From contig JAFMBU010000017.1 in the NCBI GenBank assembly GCA_017858295.1, positions 1 to 17,601 of the forward strand: DNA of 17,601 nucleotides, in the 5' to 3' direction. The stretch comes from Porticoccaceae bacterium (GTDB taxonomy: Bacteria; Pseudomonadota; Gammaproteobacteria; Pseudomonadales; Porticoccaceae). The notes under the pieces were generated by a model. That model made no database searches, was not told the DNA's origin, and saw only the letters and a program-made list of their open reading frames with translations. Of this stretch, positions 1-7,138 are shown in pieces. How positions within the stretch are numbered: position 1 is the first letter of the stretch; every line of letters begins with the position of its first letter. The position numbers and the translations under genes were made by a program.

Positions 1-64
1 TAAATACCCAGCGGCTTATATAAGCGCGCCAGCCATCTGCCAATGTTGCGGGACCGTGTGCCAT
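1..64 (-). CDS. coxA: Cytochrome c oxidase subunit I, N-terminal fragment (gene runs off the left edge)
   Basis: On the minus strand an ATG at 64-62 opens a frame that stays open to the window edge, giving 21 codons beginning M-A-H-G-P and ending in S-R-W-V-F. A good ribosome-binding site (GGGAG, complement of 74-78) lies 9 nt upstream. It starts only 14 nt after the coxB stop, the usual coxB-coxA order, and the end of the fragment resembles the segment that precedes the first helix of subunit I. Subunit I would carry the heme a and a3/CuB centres, but none of those residues lie in the window. The identification therefore rests mainly on context; the reading frame and its start are directly visible. 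Confidence 0.75.
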   Translation of the reverse strand, partial: MAHGPATLADGWRAYISRWVF

Positions 65-78
65 TTATCTAATCTCCC

Positions 79-1224
79 TTATTTGCTTTGCTTGTAGTTG
101 AGAACATCGATTGGCTGAGTGACATCGCCAACATTGTTGCCCCAAGCATTTCGCTGATAGTGAATAACCGCAGCTATATTGACTTCGGAAAGCTGGTCAG
201 CAAATGACTGCATGGCTGAACCGGGAACGCCGTCGATCAATACCGCAATGTGGCCTATTTGAGGGCCCAGGGCGATTGGACTGCCTTTAATTGCTGGGAA
301 TACGCCGGGAATACCATTGCCGTCGGCCTGGTGACAACCAGCACAACTTTGCAGGTAGACGCTCTCGCCTTTGGTCATCAGCTCTTCAGCCGTCCAGACT
401 TTACCAATAGTTGAAGCGTATTCGACTGCTTCAGCTTTTTTGTTGGCCAACCAAGCGTCGTATTCAGCCTGTTCTTTAACTTCCACAACTACTGGCATAA
501 AGGCGTGGCCCTGTCCGCACAGCTCGGTACATTCACCGACATAGGTACCTGGCTTGTCTGTCTTAGCCCAACCAGCGGTGAACAGTCCGGGGACCGCATC
601 ACGCTTAACACCGAAATCGGGAACCCACCAGGAGTGAATTACGTCGTTGCCGGTTACCAGGAAGCGAATCTTTTTGCCTACAGGCAGAACCAATGGCTCG
701 GTGACTTCACGAAGATAGTGCTCACCTTTGGGCTCGCGACCATAGACTTCGTCGTCAGAGGTGCGCAGCTCACTCATGAACTTAACGCCTTCGCCAAGAT
801 ACTCGTACTGCCACTTCCACTGATAGCCAGTAATCTTAATTTCGATATCTGGATTGTCTGTGTCGTAGACTTTTAACAGTGCTGTAGTCGCGGGGAAAGC
901 CATAACAATCAAAATGATTGTCGGGACGATCGTCCACAGCAACTCAACACCTAAATGTTCATGAAAGTTTTCTGCTACTGCACCACGGGATTTGCGGTGC
1001 GCGTACATCACGTAGAACATAAAACCAAAAACACCGACACCGATAACGGTACAGACCCAGATCATGATCATGTGAATGTCATAAGCTGCTTGACTGACTT
1101 CGGTGACACCTTGGGGCATATTGAGTTGGCTAGCTGAACTTTCAGCCAATGCACTGCCCGCTATGGGCAATAAAACAACAAGGCTCAATAGACTCAAGAA
1201 AAGTGCTTGCGCTCTTTTCAACAT
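79..1224 (-). CDS. coxB: Cytochrome c oxidase subunit II with fused C-terminal cytochrome c domain (caa3-type)
   Basis: This 381-residue subunit receives electrons from cytochrome c at its CuA centre and passes them to subunit I of the terminal oxidase in the inner membrane. A signal peptide at residues 1-27 ends in A-L-A, and two membrane helices lie near 50-75 and 95-115. The periplasmic cupredoxin domain has the CuA ligands H197, C232, E234, C236, H240 and M243. After a linker, residues about 283-365 form a class I cytochrome c domain with heme motif C294-A-G-C-H298 and probable axial Met338. I chose the ATG at 1224 because it starts the signal peptide and has GGAG (complement of 1234-1237) 9 nt upstream. 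The frame stays open upstream to 1533, but that extension would bury the signal peptide. coxA follows 14 nt downstream, so they are probably one operon. Confidence 0.97.
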   Translation of the reverse strand: MLKRAQALFLSLLSLVVLLPIAGSALAESSASQLNMPQGVTEVSQAAYDIHMIMIWVCTVIGVGVFGFMFYVMYAHRKSRGAVAENFHEHLGVELLWTIVPTIILIVMAFPATTALLKVYDTDNPDIEIKITGYQWKWQYEYLGEGVKFMSELRTSDDEVYGREPKGEHYLREVTEPLVLPVGKKIRFLVTGNDVIHSWWVPDFGVKRDAVPGLFTAGWAKTDKPGTYVGECTELCGQGHAFMPVVVEVKEQAEYDAWLANKKAEAVEYASTIGKVWTAEELMTKGESVYLQSCAGCHQADGNGIPGVFPAIKGSPIALGPQIGHIAVLIDGVPGSAMQSFADQLSEVNIAAVIHYQRNAWGNNVGDVTQPIDVLNYKQSK

Positions 1225-1316
1225 CGCTTGTTTCTCCGTGGTAATTATGACTTTTTTAAGCTCGTGCTTTTCGAGTTGGCCCCGGCCCTGAAACCGGGTG
1301 GGTGAAAAGCGGCGGC

Positions 1317-1322
1317 AGTATA
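1317..1322 (-). promoter_or_regulatory. Possible -10 element of the coxB promoter
   Basis: Read on the minus strand the bases are TATACT, a near-consensus sigma-70 -10 hexamer. They lie about 93 nt upstream of the coxB ATG and face coxB. The hexamer about 17 nt further upstream is a poor -35 match, so the promoter would need an activator or is a chance match. Confidence 0.3.
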
Positions 1323-1418
1323 GCAAAGCAAACTTATTTTCACTACTGTAAAACAGTCTGAATTGCGTTTTGCAAATGTGCCCAGCAAAATCGCCTGCGG
1401 ACAAAAAAGGGCCAAACT

Positions 1419-1436
1419 TTGTGGCATAGGCCACAA
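1419..1436. promoter_or_regulatory. 18-bp perfect palindrome, possible operator between coxB and the unknown gene
   Basis: The sequence TTGTGGC-ATAG-GCCACAA has two perfect 7-bp arms around a 4-nt spacer. It lies about 100 bp upstream of the candidate coxB -10 and about 55 bp upstream of the candidate plus-strand -10. No T-run follows on either strand, so a dimeric repressor or activator site is more likely than a terminator. I do not recognise the motif as belonging to a named regulator. Confidence 0.4.
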
Positions 1437-1548
1437 TATCTGCTAGATTTACACCATAGTCATCAGGCTCATGGCCGCGACCGCTAGTGGATATAAACCC
1501 TGTGAATGGGATTTTCTCCGAACTCCATACCAAATTAGAGAGTGACCC

Positions 1549-2178
1549 ATGCCTCCACTTTCAAATCAGAGCAGCGAATTTTTAATTGCCTACCTAAATG
1601 AGCGTGTGCAGCATTTGCACGAGTCTATACGGTTGAGAGAGAGTGATGGGACTGCTGCTCTGGCATCTTTTATAAAAAAATATGTCCAGCTGGTACCAGA
1701 CCTGGTTAATGCCTTCGAAGATTTTCTCGCCTGTGCTGGAGTCAATGGCGAAATTGCCCGACAATTAACCACCGCCAAAGAGTTCCTCGATGTACCTATG
1801 GACATTATGTCTGCAGAAGAGGGGCTTGAGGCCAACATGTACCAGGCCTATCTAGCGCACCGCTTACTCGAAGAACTGAACGATACCCTCAGCGCCCAGT
1901 TTAACTGCCCAGTGATCCCAGTGAATATGACCAGATCAAATTTGATTGTGCACCATATTATCGGCGAGCCCTTTGCCAACCAGATCGATAGTGCCATTCA
2001 ACTGCTCAATGATAAGCTCCTAGCCTCAATAAAAAAGAATTATGGACTCAGCGTGAAGTTGCATGACTACACCAGCGGGCTGGGCAAGGATCCGACCGAT
2101 CGTTTTCCCTGCCTGACTGAATCGTCAAGCATACGCCTACTGTTTAAAAGCCAAAATTCTAGGGTTCGTCTTAATTAA
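1549..2178 (+). CDS. Unrecognised 209-residue protein, probably cytoplasmic and mostly helical
   Basis: I do not recognise this protein. The frame is complete, begins with ATG after a purine-rich GAGAG about 6 nt upstream, and ends with TAA. There is no signal peptide, no clear membrane segment and no recognisable catalytic or cysteine-pair metal motif. The first 170 residues read as amphipathic helices, with acidic segments (for example around residues 90-112) and a stretch near 130-150 containing two adjacent histidines (V-H-H-I-I-G-E-P) that could be a conserved core. The last 40 residues are more polar and Ser/Arg-rich and may be disordered. It is divergent from coxB and convergent with yheV. 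Sharing an upstream region with coxB hints at linked regulation, but nothing in the sequence gives a function. Confidence 0.75.
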   Translation: MPPLSNQSSEFLIAYLNERVQHLHESIRLRESDGTAALASFIKKYVQLVPDLVNAFEDFLACAGVNGEIARQLTTAKEFLDVPMDIMSAEEGLEANMYQAYLAHRLLEELNDTLSAQFNCPVIPVNMTRSNLIVHHIIGEPFANQIDSAIQLLNDKLLASIKKNYGLSVKLHDYTSGLGKDPTDRFPCLTESSSIRLLFKSQNSRVRLN

Positions 2179-2201
2179 ACTGACGCTTCGGCTTTAAACC
2201 C

Positions 2202-2444
2202 CTAGCCCTTTGGCTCCATCAGTTTCACCGCCGAAATCTTGTTGGCCTCATCAGCCGCATCCGCATTCACCCGGGTTTCAAGCTCTCGGGGAGCGGAATA
2301 GACGCGCATTTCATCGAGAAACCCACAGCTAATACATTCGCGATAATCCACACCATCAGTTGAAAAGGCCTGAATCTTATCCAGTAAGCTGCACTTGGGA
2401 CAGGTCACACCTGCAATAAATTGTTTTTTGGTTGAAAAAGCCAT
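2202..2444 (-). CDS. yheV: YheV-family putative zinc-ribbon protein
   Basis: This 80-residue protein starts with the K-x-F-I-A-G-x-x-C-P-K-C pattern typical of the YheV (DUF2387) family. Two cysteine pairs, C15-C18 and C37-C40, form a four-cysteine zinc ribbon. The family is small, conserved in gammaproteobacteria and without an established function. The C-terminal 35 residues are polar and probably disordered, so the protein is somewhat longer than the minimal ribbon. It converges with the unknown gene (23 nt between stops) and diverges from the carbonic anhydrase-like gene with only 49 nt between starts. As I recall, in Pseudomonas the oligopeptidase gene prlC sits between the same two neighbours; it is absent here. 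Confidence 0.85.
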   Translation of the reverse strand: MAFSTKKQFIAGVTCPKCSLLDKIQAFSTDGVDYRECISCGFLDEMRVYSAPRELETRVNADAADEANKISAVKLMEPKG

Positions 2445-2493
2445 TTAAATATCACCACAATAGGAACCTTCATTATATCGGGCATCACAGCAT

Positions 2494-3066
2494 ATGGATC
2501 ACTCTTTTAGAAAACACCTGCGTTCACACAGAGGCATCTCTCCACTTCTTGGTCAGCGGGTCTATGTGGATCCAGCGGCAACAGTGATTGGCGATGTGCA
2601 TCTCGGGGACGATGCTTCAGTCTGGCCCGGCGCGGTGATTCGCGGCGATATGCACTCCATCCGAATCGGCGCCCGCTCCAATGTTCAAGATAACGCGGTG
2701 CTGCACATCACCCATGCCAGCGAGTTTAATCCCGGCGGCTGGCCCTTGAGCATCGGCGACGATGTGGTAATCGGACACAGAGCGGTGCTCCATGGCTGCA
2801 CCATTGGCAACCGGATTTTGATCGGCAACGGTGCCATTGTGAATGACGGAGCAGTTATCGAAGATGAAGTGATTGTGGGTGCCGGCTGTATGGTACCGCC
2901 AGGAAAGACCTTGGCCAGTGGCTTTGTCTACGTAGGCAATCCCTGCAAAGCCATGCGCGCCCTGTCCGAGAGTGAGAAAAGTTTCTTCACCTACAGTCCG
3001 GCCAACTACGTTAAATTAAAGGATCAGTACCTTGCGGAACAGCTGCTAGAAGGCCAACAGCCCTAG
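2494..3066 (+). CDS. yrdA: Gamma-class carbonic anhydrase-like protein (YrdA family)
   Basis: This 190-residue left-handed beta-helix protein has the hexapeptide-repeat rhythm (I/V-G-x-x) over residues about 28-150 and a C-terminal helix, as in trimeric gamma carbonic anhydrases. The three zinc-ligand histidines are H71, H95 and H100, and the conserved R50, D52 and Q65 of the active-site shell are present. Close similarity to E. coli YrdA runs over the whole length (for example N-Y-V-K-x-K-D near the end). Many YrdA-type proteins keep the metal site but show little measured CO2 hydration, so the enzymatic activity is uncertain. The ATG chosen matches the family start, although the ribosome-binding site is weak. 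The gene converges on aroE, and the two stop codons overlap in a single CTAG at 3063-3066. Confidence 0.93.
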   Translation: MDHSFRKHLRSHRGISPLLGQRVYVDPAATVIGDVHLGDDASVWPGAVIRGDMHSIRIGARSNVQDNAVLHITHASEFNPGGWPLSIGDDVVIGHRAVLHGCTIGNRILIGNGAIVNDGAVIEDEVIVGAGCMVPPGKTLASGFVYVGNPCKAMRALSESEKSFFTYSPANYVKLKDQYLAEQLLEGQQP

Positions 3067-3881
3067 AACAGTTCTCGCTGAGCCTGAATAACTGCGCCGG
3101 TTGCAGGTCTGACCTGGCGCCAGATATAAAAGGACTCTGCGGCTTGCTCAACCAGCATTCCCAGACCATCTGCAGTCTTGGCACCCTGACGCTTGCCCCA
3201 CTGCATAAAAGGTGTTGGCTGCGCTGCATAGAGCATATCGTAGCAGGCTCCGTCGGCAGCAAGCAGATCATCAGGCAATGGCGGCAGGCTTCCAGTGAGA
3301 CCAGCGCTGGTACCATTGATCACCAGATCAAACTCCTGGCCCGGCAGCATATCGAAGCCACAGGCGAGGATATAACCCTGTTCGGCAAAGCCCTTAGACA
3401 GCTGCAATGCCTTTTCCAGCGTGCGATTAGCAATCACCACATGCTGTGGCTGCTGCGCCATTAAAGGCTCCAAGATACCACGCACCGCACCCCCGGCACC
3501 CAGCACCAAAACGCGCTTAGCGCGGATCTGCCAGCCGAGATTTTGCACCATATCGTTCACTAGACCTACGCCATCGGTGGTGTCGCCAAGCACGGTTCCG
3601 TCATCTTGAAGACTCAGGGTATTCACCGCACCAGCATGTCTCGCTCGCGGGGTTAAACGCGCGGCATAAGAGTAGGCGTCCTGCTTAAAAGGAGCTGTAA
3701 TATTCAGGCCCTTGCCGCCGGTACTGAAAAACTCATCTGCAGCTGCATCAAACCCACCAACCTCAACCAGCTGCTTGGTATAACACAGGCTCTGATTAGT
3801 CTCGGCAGCAAAGGCAGTGTGAATTTGCGGTGATCGGCTTTGGGCAATGGGATTGCCAAAAACGGCGTATTTATCAACCAT
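3063..3881 (-). CDS. aroE: Shikimate dehydrogenase (NADP+)
   Basis: It reduces 3-dehydroshikimate to shikimate with NADPH in the chorismate pathway. The 272-residue product has the substrate-binding motif G-N-P-I-x-x-S-x-S at residues 9-17, catalytic Lys66 in N-I-T-x-P-F-K, catalytic Asp103 in a T-T-D-G-V-G motif (most relatives have N-T-D-G), the NADP-binding G-A-G-G-A at 128-132, an N-R-T motif after it, and the N-G-T-S-A-G-L motif further on. I chose the ATG at 3881 because homologues begin just before the G-N-P motif; the open frame reaches 3935, but the extra 18 residues lie inside hemF. The start is 1 nt after the hemF stop (TGACATG), so translation is probably coupled. Confidence 0.96.
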   Translation of the reverse strand: MVDKYAVFGNPIAQSRSPQIHTAFAAETNQSLCYTKQLVEVGGFDAAADEFFSTGGKGLNITAPFKQDAYSYAARLTPRARHAGAVNTLSLQDDGTVLGDTTDGVGLVNDMVQNLGWQIRAKRVLVLGAGGAVRGILEPLMAQQPQHVVIANRTLEKALQLSKGFAEQGYILACGFDMLPGQEFDLVINGTSAGLTGSLPPLPDDLLAADGACYDMLYAAQPTPFMQWGKRQGAKTADGLGMLVEQAAESFYIWRQVRPATGAVIQAQRELF

Positions 3882-3882
3882 G

Positions 3883-4800
3883 TCAGACCCAGTCTCGATG
3901 AATAAGGTATTTAGTGTAGAGCTCCGCTTCGGCACTGTCGGGCTCTGGCGTCCAATCGTATTCCCAGCGCACCAGTGGTGGCAGGGACATCAGGATAGAT
4001 TCAGTGCGACCCCCGGTCTGCAGACCAAACAGCGTGCCGCGATCCCAGACCAGATTAAATTCCACATAGCGACCACGGCGATAGAGTTGAAACTGACGCT
4101 GAGATTCACTGAAGGCAATCTTATGACGGCGCTCTAATATAGGTATATAGGCCGAACCAAAACTATCGCCAACACTGCGCATAAAAGCAAAGCTCTGCTC
4201 GAAACCCAGCTCGTTAAAGTCATCGAAGAACAGACCGCCAATACCCCGGGGCTCGCTGCGATGCTTTAGATAGAAGTAGTCGTCGCACCAGCGTTTAAAG
4301 CGCGAATAATAGTCCTCAGAAAAAGAGTCGCAGGCAGATTTGGCGGTTTGATGCCAGTGCCTGCAGTCTTCGTCATTGCCGTAATAGGGCGTCAGGTCGT
4401 AACCGCCGCCAAACCACCAGACCGGTTCGGCACCCTCTTTTTCGGCAATAAAAAAGCGCACATTGGCATGAGAGGTCGGGGCATGGGGATTTTGCGGGTG
4501 AATAACCAGAGAGACACCCATGGCTTCAAAACGACGACCGGCTAATTCTGGACGATGCTGAGTGGCTGAGGCGGGCATTTCGGCGCCAAAAACATGGGAG
4601 AAGTTAACCCCGCCCTTTTCGATTATACCGCCATCAACTAACACGCGACTGCGTCCACCACCGCCTTCTTCCCGGACCCAGCGATCTTCCTTCCACTGGG
4701 CAGAGTCAACCGTCCCCAGCTGCGCACAGATACTATCCTGCAGTCCGAGTAGATATTCTTTTACCGCCTCTTTGTCTATCGCCTGACCCTCAACCTTCAC
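3883..4800 (-). CDS. hemF: Aerobic (oxygen-dependent) coproporphyrinogen III oxidase
   Basis: HemF oxidatively decarboxylates coproporphyrinogen III to protoporphyrinogen IX using O2, in heme synthesis. Near-identical family motifs run through the protein: the G-G-G-G-R-S-R-V-L block at 47-54, F-S-H-V and M-P-A-S-A-T at 67-80, P-T-S-H-A-N-V-R-F-F at 108-117, W-W-F-G-G-G-Y-D-L-T-P at 128-138, and the C-terminal R-R-G-R-Y-V-E-F-N-L and G-L-Q-T-G-G-R blocks. I prefer a GTG start at 4800 (305 residues; E. coli HemF is 299), because GGAGAG sits 7 nt upstream. An ATG at 4836 would add 12 residues but lies deep inside tsaC. With the GTG start the gene overlaps tsaC by 11 bp. Its presence indicates aerobic growth, matching the oxidase genes at the left end. 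Confidence 0.96.
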   Translation of the reverse strand: MKVEGQAIDKEAVKEYLLGLQDSICAQLGTVDSAQWKEDRWVREEGGGGRSRVLVDGGIIEKGGVNFSHVFGAEMPASATQHRPELAGRRFEAMGVSLVIHPQNPHAPTSHANVRFFIAEKEGAEPVWWFGGGYDLTPYYGNDEDCRHWHQTAKSACDSFSEDYYSRFKRWCDDYFYLKHRSEPRGIGGLFFDDFNELGFEQSFAFMRSVGDSFGSAYIPILERRHKIAFSESQRQFQLYRRGRYVEFNLVWDRGTLFGLQTGGRTESILMSLPPLVRWEYDWTPEPDSAEAELYTKYLIHRDWV

Positions 4801-5374
4801 GAACAATCTCTCCACTGAGCAAATGCCTAATTTCACTGGGTTTCACCGCATCGCCAACAGTGCCCGGCGTTAGGAAGTCAAGGCTTTGACTAGCAACAGC
4901 CTGACCGAAGTATCCCTGCACCTGTTCTGGGTTAATTGCCGCAGGCTGACCCTGAGGGTTAGCCGAAGTAGATACCAACGGCCCGCCAAACAACTGGCAC
5001 AGGGCTGCGGCCAGAGGGTGATCGGTGATGCGTAGCGCCAGAGTATCATGGCCACCGCTAATCCACTCAGCCGCAAAGCCATTGTTCGGCACCAGCCAGG
5101 TAGTCGGTTTTTGTTGAGGAGTTTGAAAACGTTGCAGCGCGTCAGGCTCAAGGCCAGTCAAAAAGGGAGCAAACTGCTCGGCATTAGCGGCAATCAGTAT
5201 CAGGCCTTTGCTAACACTGCGCCCTTTCAGCCGCAGTAGTTTTTTAACTGCTGGTAGCGACTCTGGGTCGCAGCCCAAACCCCACACAGATTCGGTGGGG
5301 TAGGCAATTACCGCCTGCTGTTGCAGTAATCGCGCCGCGGCGCAGACCTGAGGGTCGCTTAGCCAATCAGTCAC
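4790..5374 (-). CDS. tsaC: Threonylcarbamoyl-AMP synthase (YrdC/Sua5 family)
   Basis: TsaC makes threonylcarbamoyl-AMP from threonine, bicarbonate and ATP, the first step of t6A37 modification in tRNAs reading ANN codons. The 194-residue length fits the short TsaC type (E. coli 190), not the longer Sua5. Motifs are A-Y-P-T-E-S-V-W-G-L-G at 24-34, K50-G-R52-S-V-S-K56 in the nucleotide and substrate site, A-L-R-I-T-D-H-P in the middle, S-T-S-A-N, and P-S-E-I-R near the end. The start codon is GTG at 5374, only 7 nt after the purE stop. An ATG overlapping that stop is followed within three codons by a stop and cannot start it. The ribosome-binding site is weak, so coupling to purE is likely. Confidence 0.95.
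   Translation of the reverse strand: MTDWLSDPQVCAAARLLQQQAVIAYPTESVWGLGCDPESLPAVKKLLRLKGRSVSKGLILIAANAEQFAPFLTGLEPDALQRFQTPQQKPTTWLVPNNGFAAEWISGGHDTLALRITDHPLAAALCQLFGGPLVSTSANPQGQPAAINPEQVQGYFGQAVASQSLDFLTPGTVGDAVKPSEIRHLLSGEIVREG
4808..4813 (-). promoter_or_regulatory. Ribosome-binding site that decides the hemF start
   Basis: Read on the minus strand this is GGAGAG, 7 nt before the GTG at 4800. It lies inside the end of tsaC. No comparable site precedes the in-frame ATG at 4836, so the GTG is the better start. Confidence 0.65.
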
Positions 5375-5381
5375 GGAGTCA

Positions 5382-5888
5382 TTATCCGTTTTTCAGTCTT
5401 TCCTGCAGGGCTGCGTCTTTAGCAATGATAATCGCCGCATTGTCAGCGCGCTCTTTCACCAGCTTGGCATGCATAGACGCATCGGCAACACCGATTATTT
5501 GAGCTGCAAGGTAGGCAGCATTTTTAGCGCCGGCTTTACCAATGGCAACTGTAGCTACAGGGATACCACCGGGCATCTGTACAGTTGAAAGCAGTGCATC
5601 TAAACCATCAAGAGATCCATTGATGGGCACGCCAATAACAGGCTTCAGGGTAGTCGCCGAAACAGCACCGGCCAGGTGGGCCGCCATGCCAGCTGCACAG
5701 ATAAACGCCGCGCAGCCGCGAGCGTCTGCATCGGTAACATAGCTGTGGGTTGCCGCAGGTGTACGGTGAGCAGATGTCACCTTTACTTCAAAGGGGATAT
5801 CGAATTTTTTCAGAATTTCAAAGCTGGCTTCCATCACCGGTAGATCCGAGTCAGAGCCCATAAGAATTGCAACAAAAGCGGTGGTCAT
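5382..5888 (-). CDS. purE: N5-carboxyaminoimidazole ribonucleotide mutase
   Basis: PurE (class I) converts N5-CAIR to CAIR in purine synthesis. The 168-residue protein has M-G-S-D-S-D at 10-15, S-A-H-R-T-P with catalytic His41 at 39-44, G-M-A-A-H-L-A-G at 67-74, G-V-P at 86-88 and the Q-M-P-x-G-I-P-V block at 104-111. The ATG at 5888 is chosen because it precedes the first beta strand and has GGAG (complement of 5897-5900) 8 nt upstream; the frame extends to 5945 but without homology. purK, the usual partner, is not next to it: tsaC follows by 7 nt. The 99-nt gap from dprA may hold its own promoter, though I see no clear hexamers. Confidence 0.96.
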   Translation of the reverse strand: MTTAFVAILMGSDSDLPVMEASFEILKKFDIPFEVKVTSAHRTPAATHSYVTDADARGCAAFICAAGMAAHLAGAVSATTLKPVIGVPINGSLDGLDALLSTVQMPGGIPVATVAIGKAGAKNAAYLAAQIIGVADASMHAKLVKERADNAAIIIAKDAALQERLKNG

Positions 5889-5987
5889 TTTTGACACTCC
5901 AAGAAAGAAAGCGGGGAGGCTACCGGAAGTTTGAATGGGGCGCAATAGTTGACCTAGGGCAGTATTCGACTACTTTAGCAGTGAGGT

Positions 5988-7115
5988 TCATTTAAGCCGC
6001 TGGTAGAGACCGTTTTGGCTTTCAATTAGACCTTTTATTTCCAGTGCCACAAGCAATCGAGAGAGCTCCGCCACGGAGAATGAGCCATCGGTAATCAAGC
6101 TGTCCATATCCATAGGCTCATAACCCAGCCGCGTCAAAAGTCGCTTCTCGTCAGCCTCAAGCCGCGGATCCGCAAGCGCCGTATACGACGGAGATGGAGT
6201 ATCTGGGAGTAGAACCTCTAAGGCCAATCCAGACAGCGCACCTTTTAGCTGCTCGACTATCTCTTCGGCCTTTTCTACCAGGTGAGCTCCCTGCTTAATC
6301 AAATGGTGACAGCCGCGACTCTGGGGATTGTGAATAGAGCCGGGAATCGCGAACACCTCACGATCCTGCTCCAGAGCATAGCGAGCCGTAATTAACGAAC
6401 CACTCCTCAGGGCCGCTTCCACCACCAGCACACCCAGACTAAGGCCGCTGATAATCCTATTTCTGCTGGGGAAGTTGGTCGCCAAAGGCTTGGTTTTGGG
6501 CTCAAACTCGGTGAGCAAAGTGCCGCCCTGATCAATAATCTGGTCGGCCAATTTAAGGTGAGCTCGGGGGTAGACGGCATCTATGCCGGTAGCCATCACG
6601 GCAATGGTTTTACCTCCTCCATCAAGGGCCCCACTGTGAGCGGCGCCGTCAACACCATGGGCTAGCCCACTAGTAATCACAAAACCACCGGCCGCCAGAT
6701 ACTGACTCCAAGCCCGGGCATTATCGCCGCCGCCGCGAGTCAGTCGACGGCTGCCGACTATGGCGATCTGGGGAAGATGGAGGTTTTCTATATTGCCACG
6801 GGCATAGAGCAAGCGCGGAGCACCACCAATTTGTCGCAGCTGATCGGGATAATCCGCACTAGTGATAGGGATGACACGAGCAGCGCAATCCTCTGTACTC
6901 TGCTCAATGTTATCCACAGCCTCTTGCCAGGCCGACTGTTTATATTGATGGCGAAGATTATCCAGTAAAGGATGAAATGATTCGGGGAAGTCCTCAAGGG
7001 GCTGTTCAAAAATAGCGCAATAGGTCTGCGCCAGCTCAAGCAGCTGGCGCTGAAACTTGGGAGTAAAGTTATCTAGATGCTGTGATACCAGCGCATAGTG
7101 ACATTCCCTGTCCAT
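5988..7115 (-). CDS. dprA: DNA-processing protein DprA (Smf)
   Basis: DprA binds incoming single-stranded DNA and loads RecA during natural transformation; it is also widespread in bacteria not known to be competent. The 375-residue protein has an N-terminal helical region (1-80), the extended Rossmann fold (about 80-290) with I-V-G-S-R-R at 119-124, S-G-L-A-H-G-V-D-G-A-A-H at 149-160, F-P-S-R-N-R-I-I-S-G at 215-224, G-S-L-I-T-A at 239-244 and I-P-G-S at 257-260, and a C-terminal winged-helix domain (about 320-375). The ATG at 7115 has AGGA about 9-10 nt upstream. It follows tsaP after 23 nt on the same strand, and the pair is probably cotranscribed. Confidence 0.95.
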   Translation of the reverse strand: MDRECHYALVSQHLDNFTPKFQRQLLELAQTYCAIFEQPLEDFPESFHPLLDNLRHQYKQSAWQEAVDNIEQSTEDCAARVIPITSADYPDQLRQIGGAPRLLYARGNIENLHLPQIAIVGSRRLTRGGGDNARAWSQYLAAGGFVITSGLAHGVDGAAHSGALDGGGKTIAVMATGIDAVYPRAHLKLADQIIDQGGTLLTEFEPKTKPLATNFPSRNRIISGLSLGVLVVEAALRSGSLITARYALEQDREVFAIPGSIHNPQSRGCHHLIKQGAHLVEKAEEIVEQLKGALSGLALEVLLPDTPSPSYTALADPRLEADEKRLLTRLGYEPMDMDSLITDGSFSVAELSRLLVALEIKGLIESQNGLYQRLK

Positions 7116-7138
7116 AAGGTATTTCCTAGACAGCTTTA

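Larger units (their letters stand above)
1225..1548. other. Divergent intergenic region between coxB and the unknown gene at 1549
   Basis: These 324 bases separate two divergent genes and must hold both promoters. I see a minus-strand -10-like hexamer at 1317-1322, a plus-strand -10-like TATAAA at 1492-1497 with no good -35, an 18-bp palindrome at 1419-1436, and a GC-rich inverted repeat (CCCGG at 1281-1285, CCGGG at 1294-1298) that would fold in the coxB 5' untranslated leader. The coxB frame has no stop across most of this region, but the translated extension resembles no protein I know. Confidence 0.6.

Noticed and set aside
505..876. 123-codon open frame on the plus strand inside coxB
   Set aside because: It is antisense to conserved coxB codons, has no homology I recognise and no ribosome-binding site.
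1225..1533. In-frame 103-codon extension upstream of coxB to an ATG at 1533
   Set aside because: It would place the clear signal peptide inside the protein, and the ATG at 1224 has its own ribosome-binding site. The lack of stops is chance.
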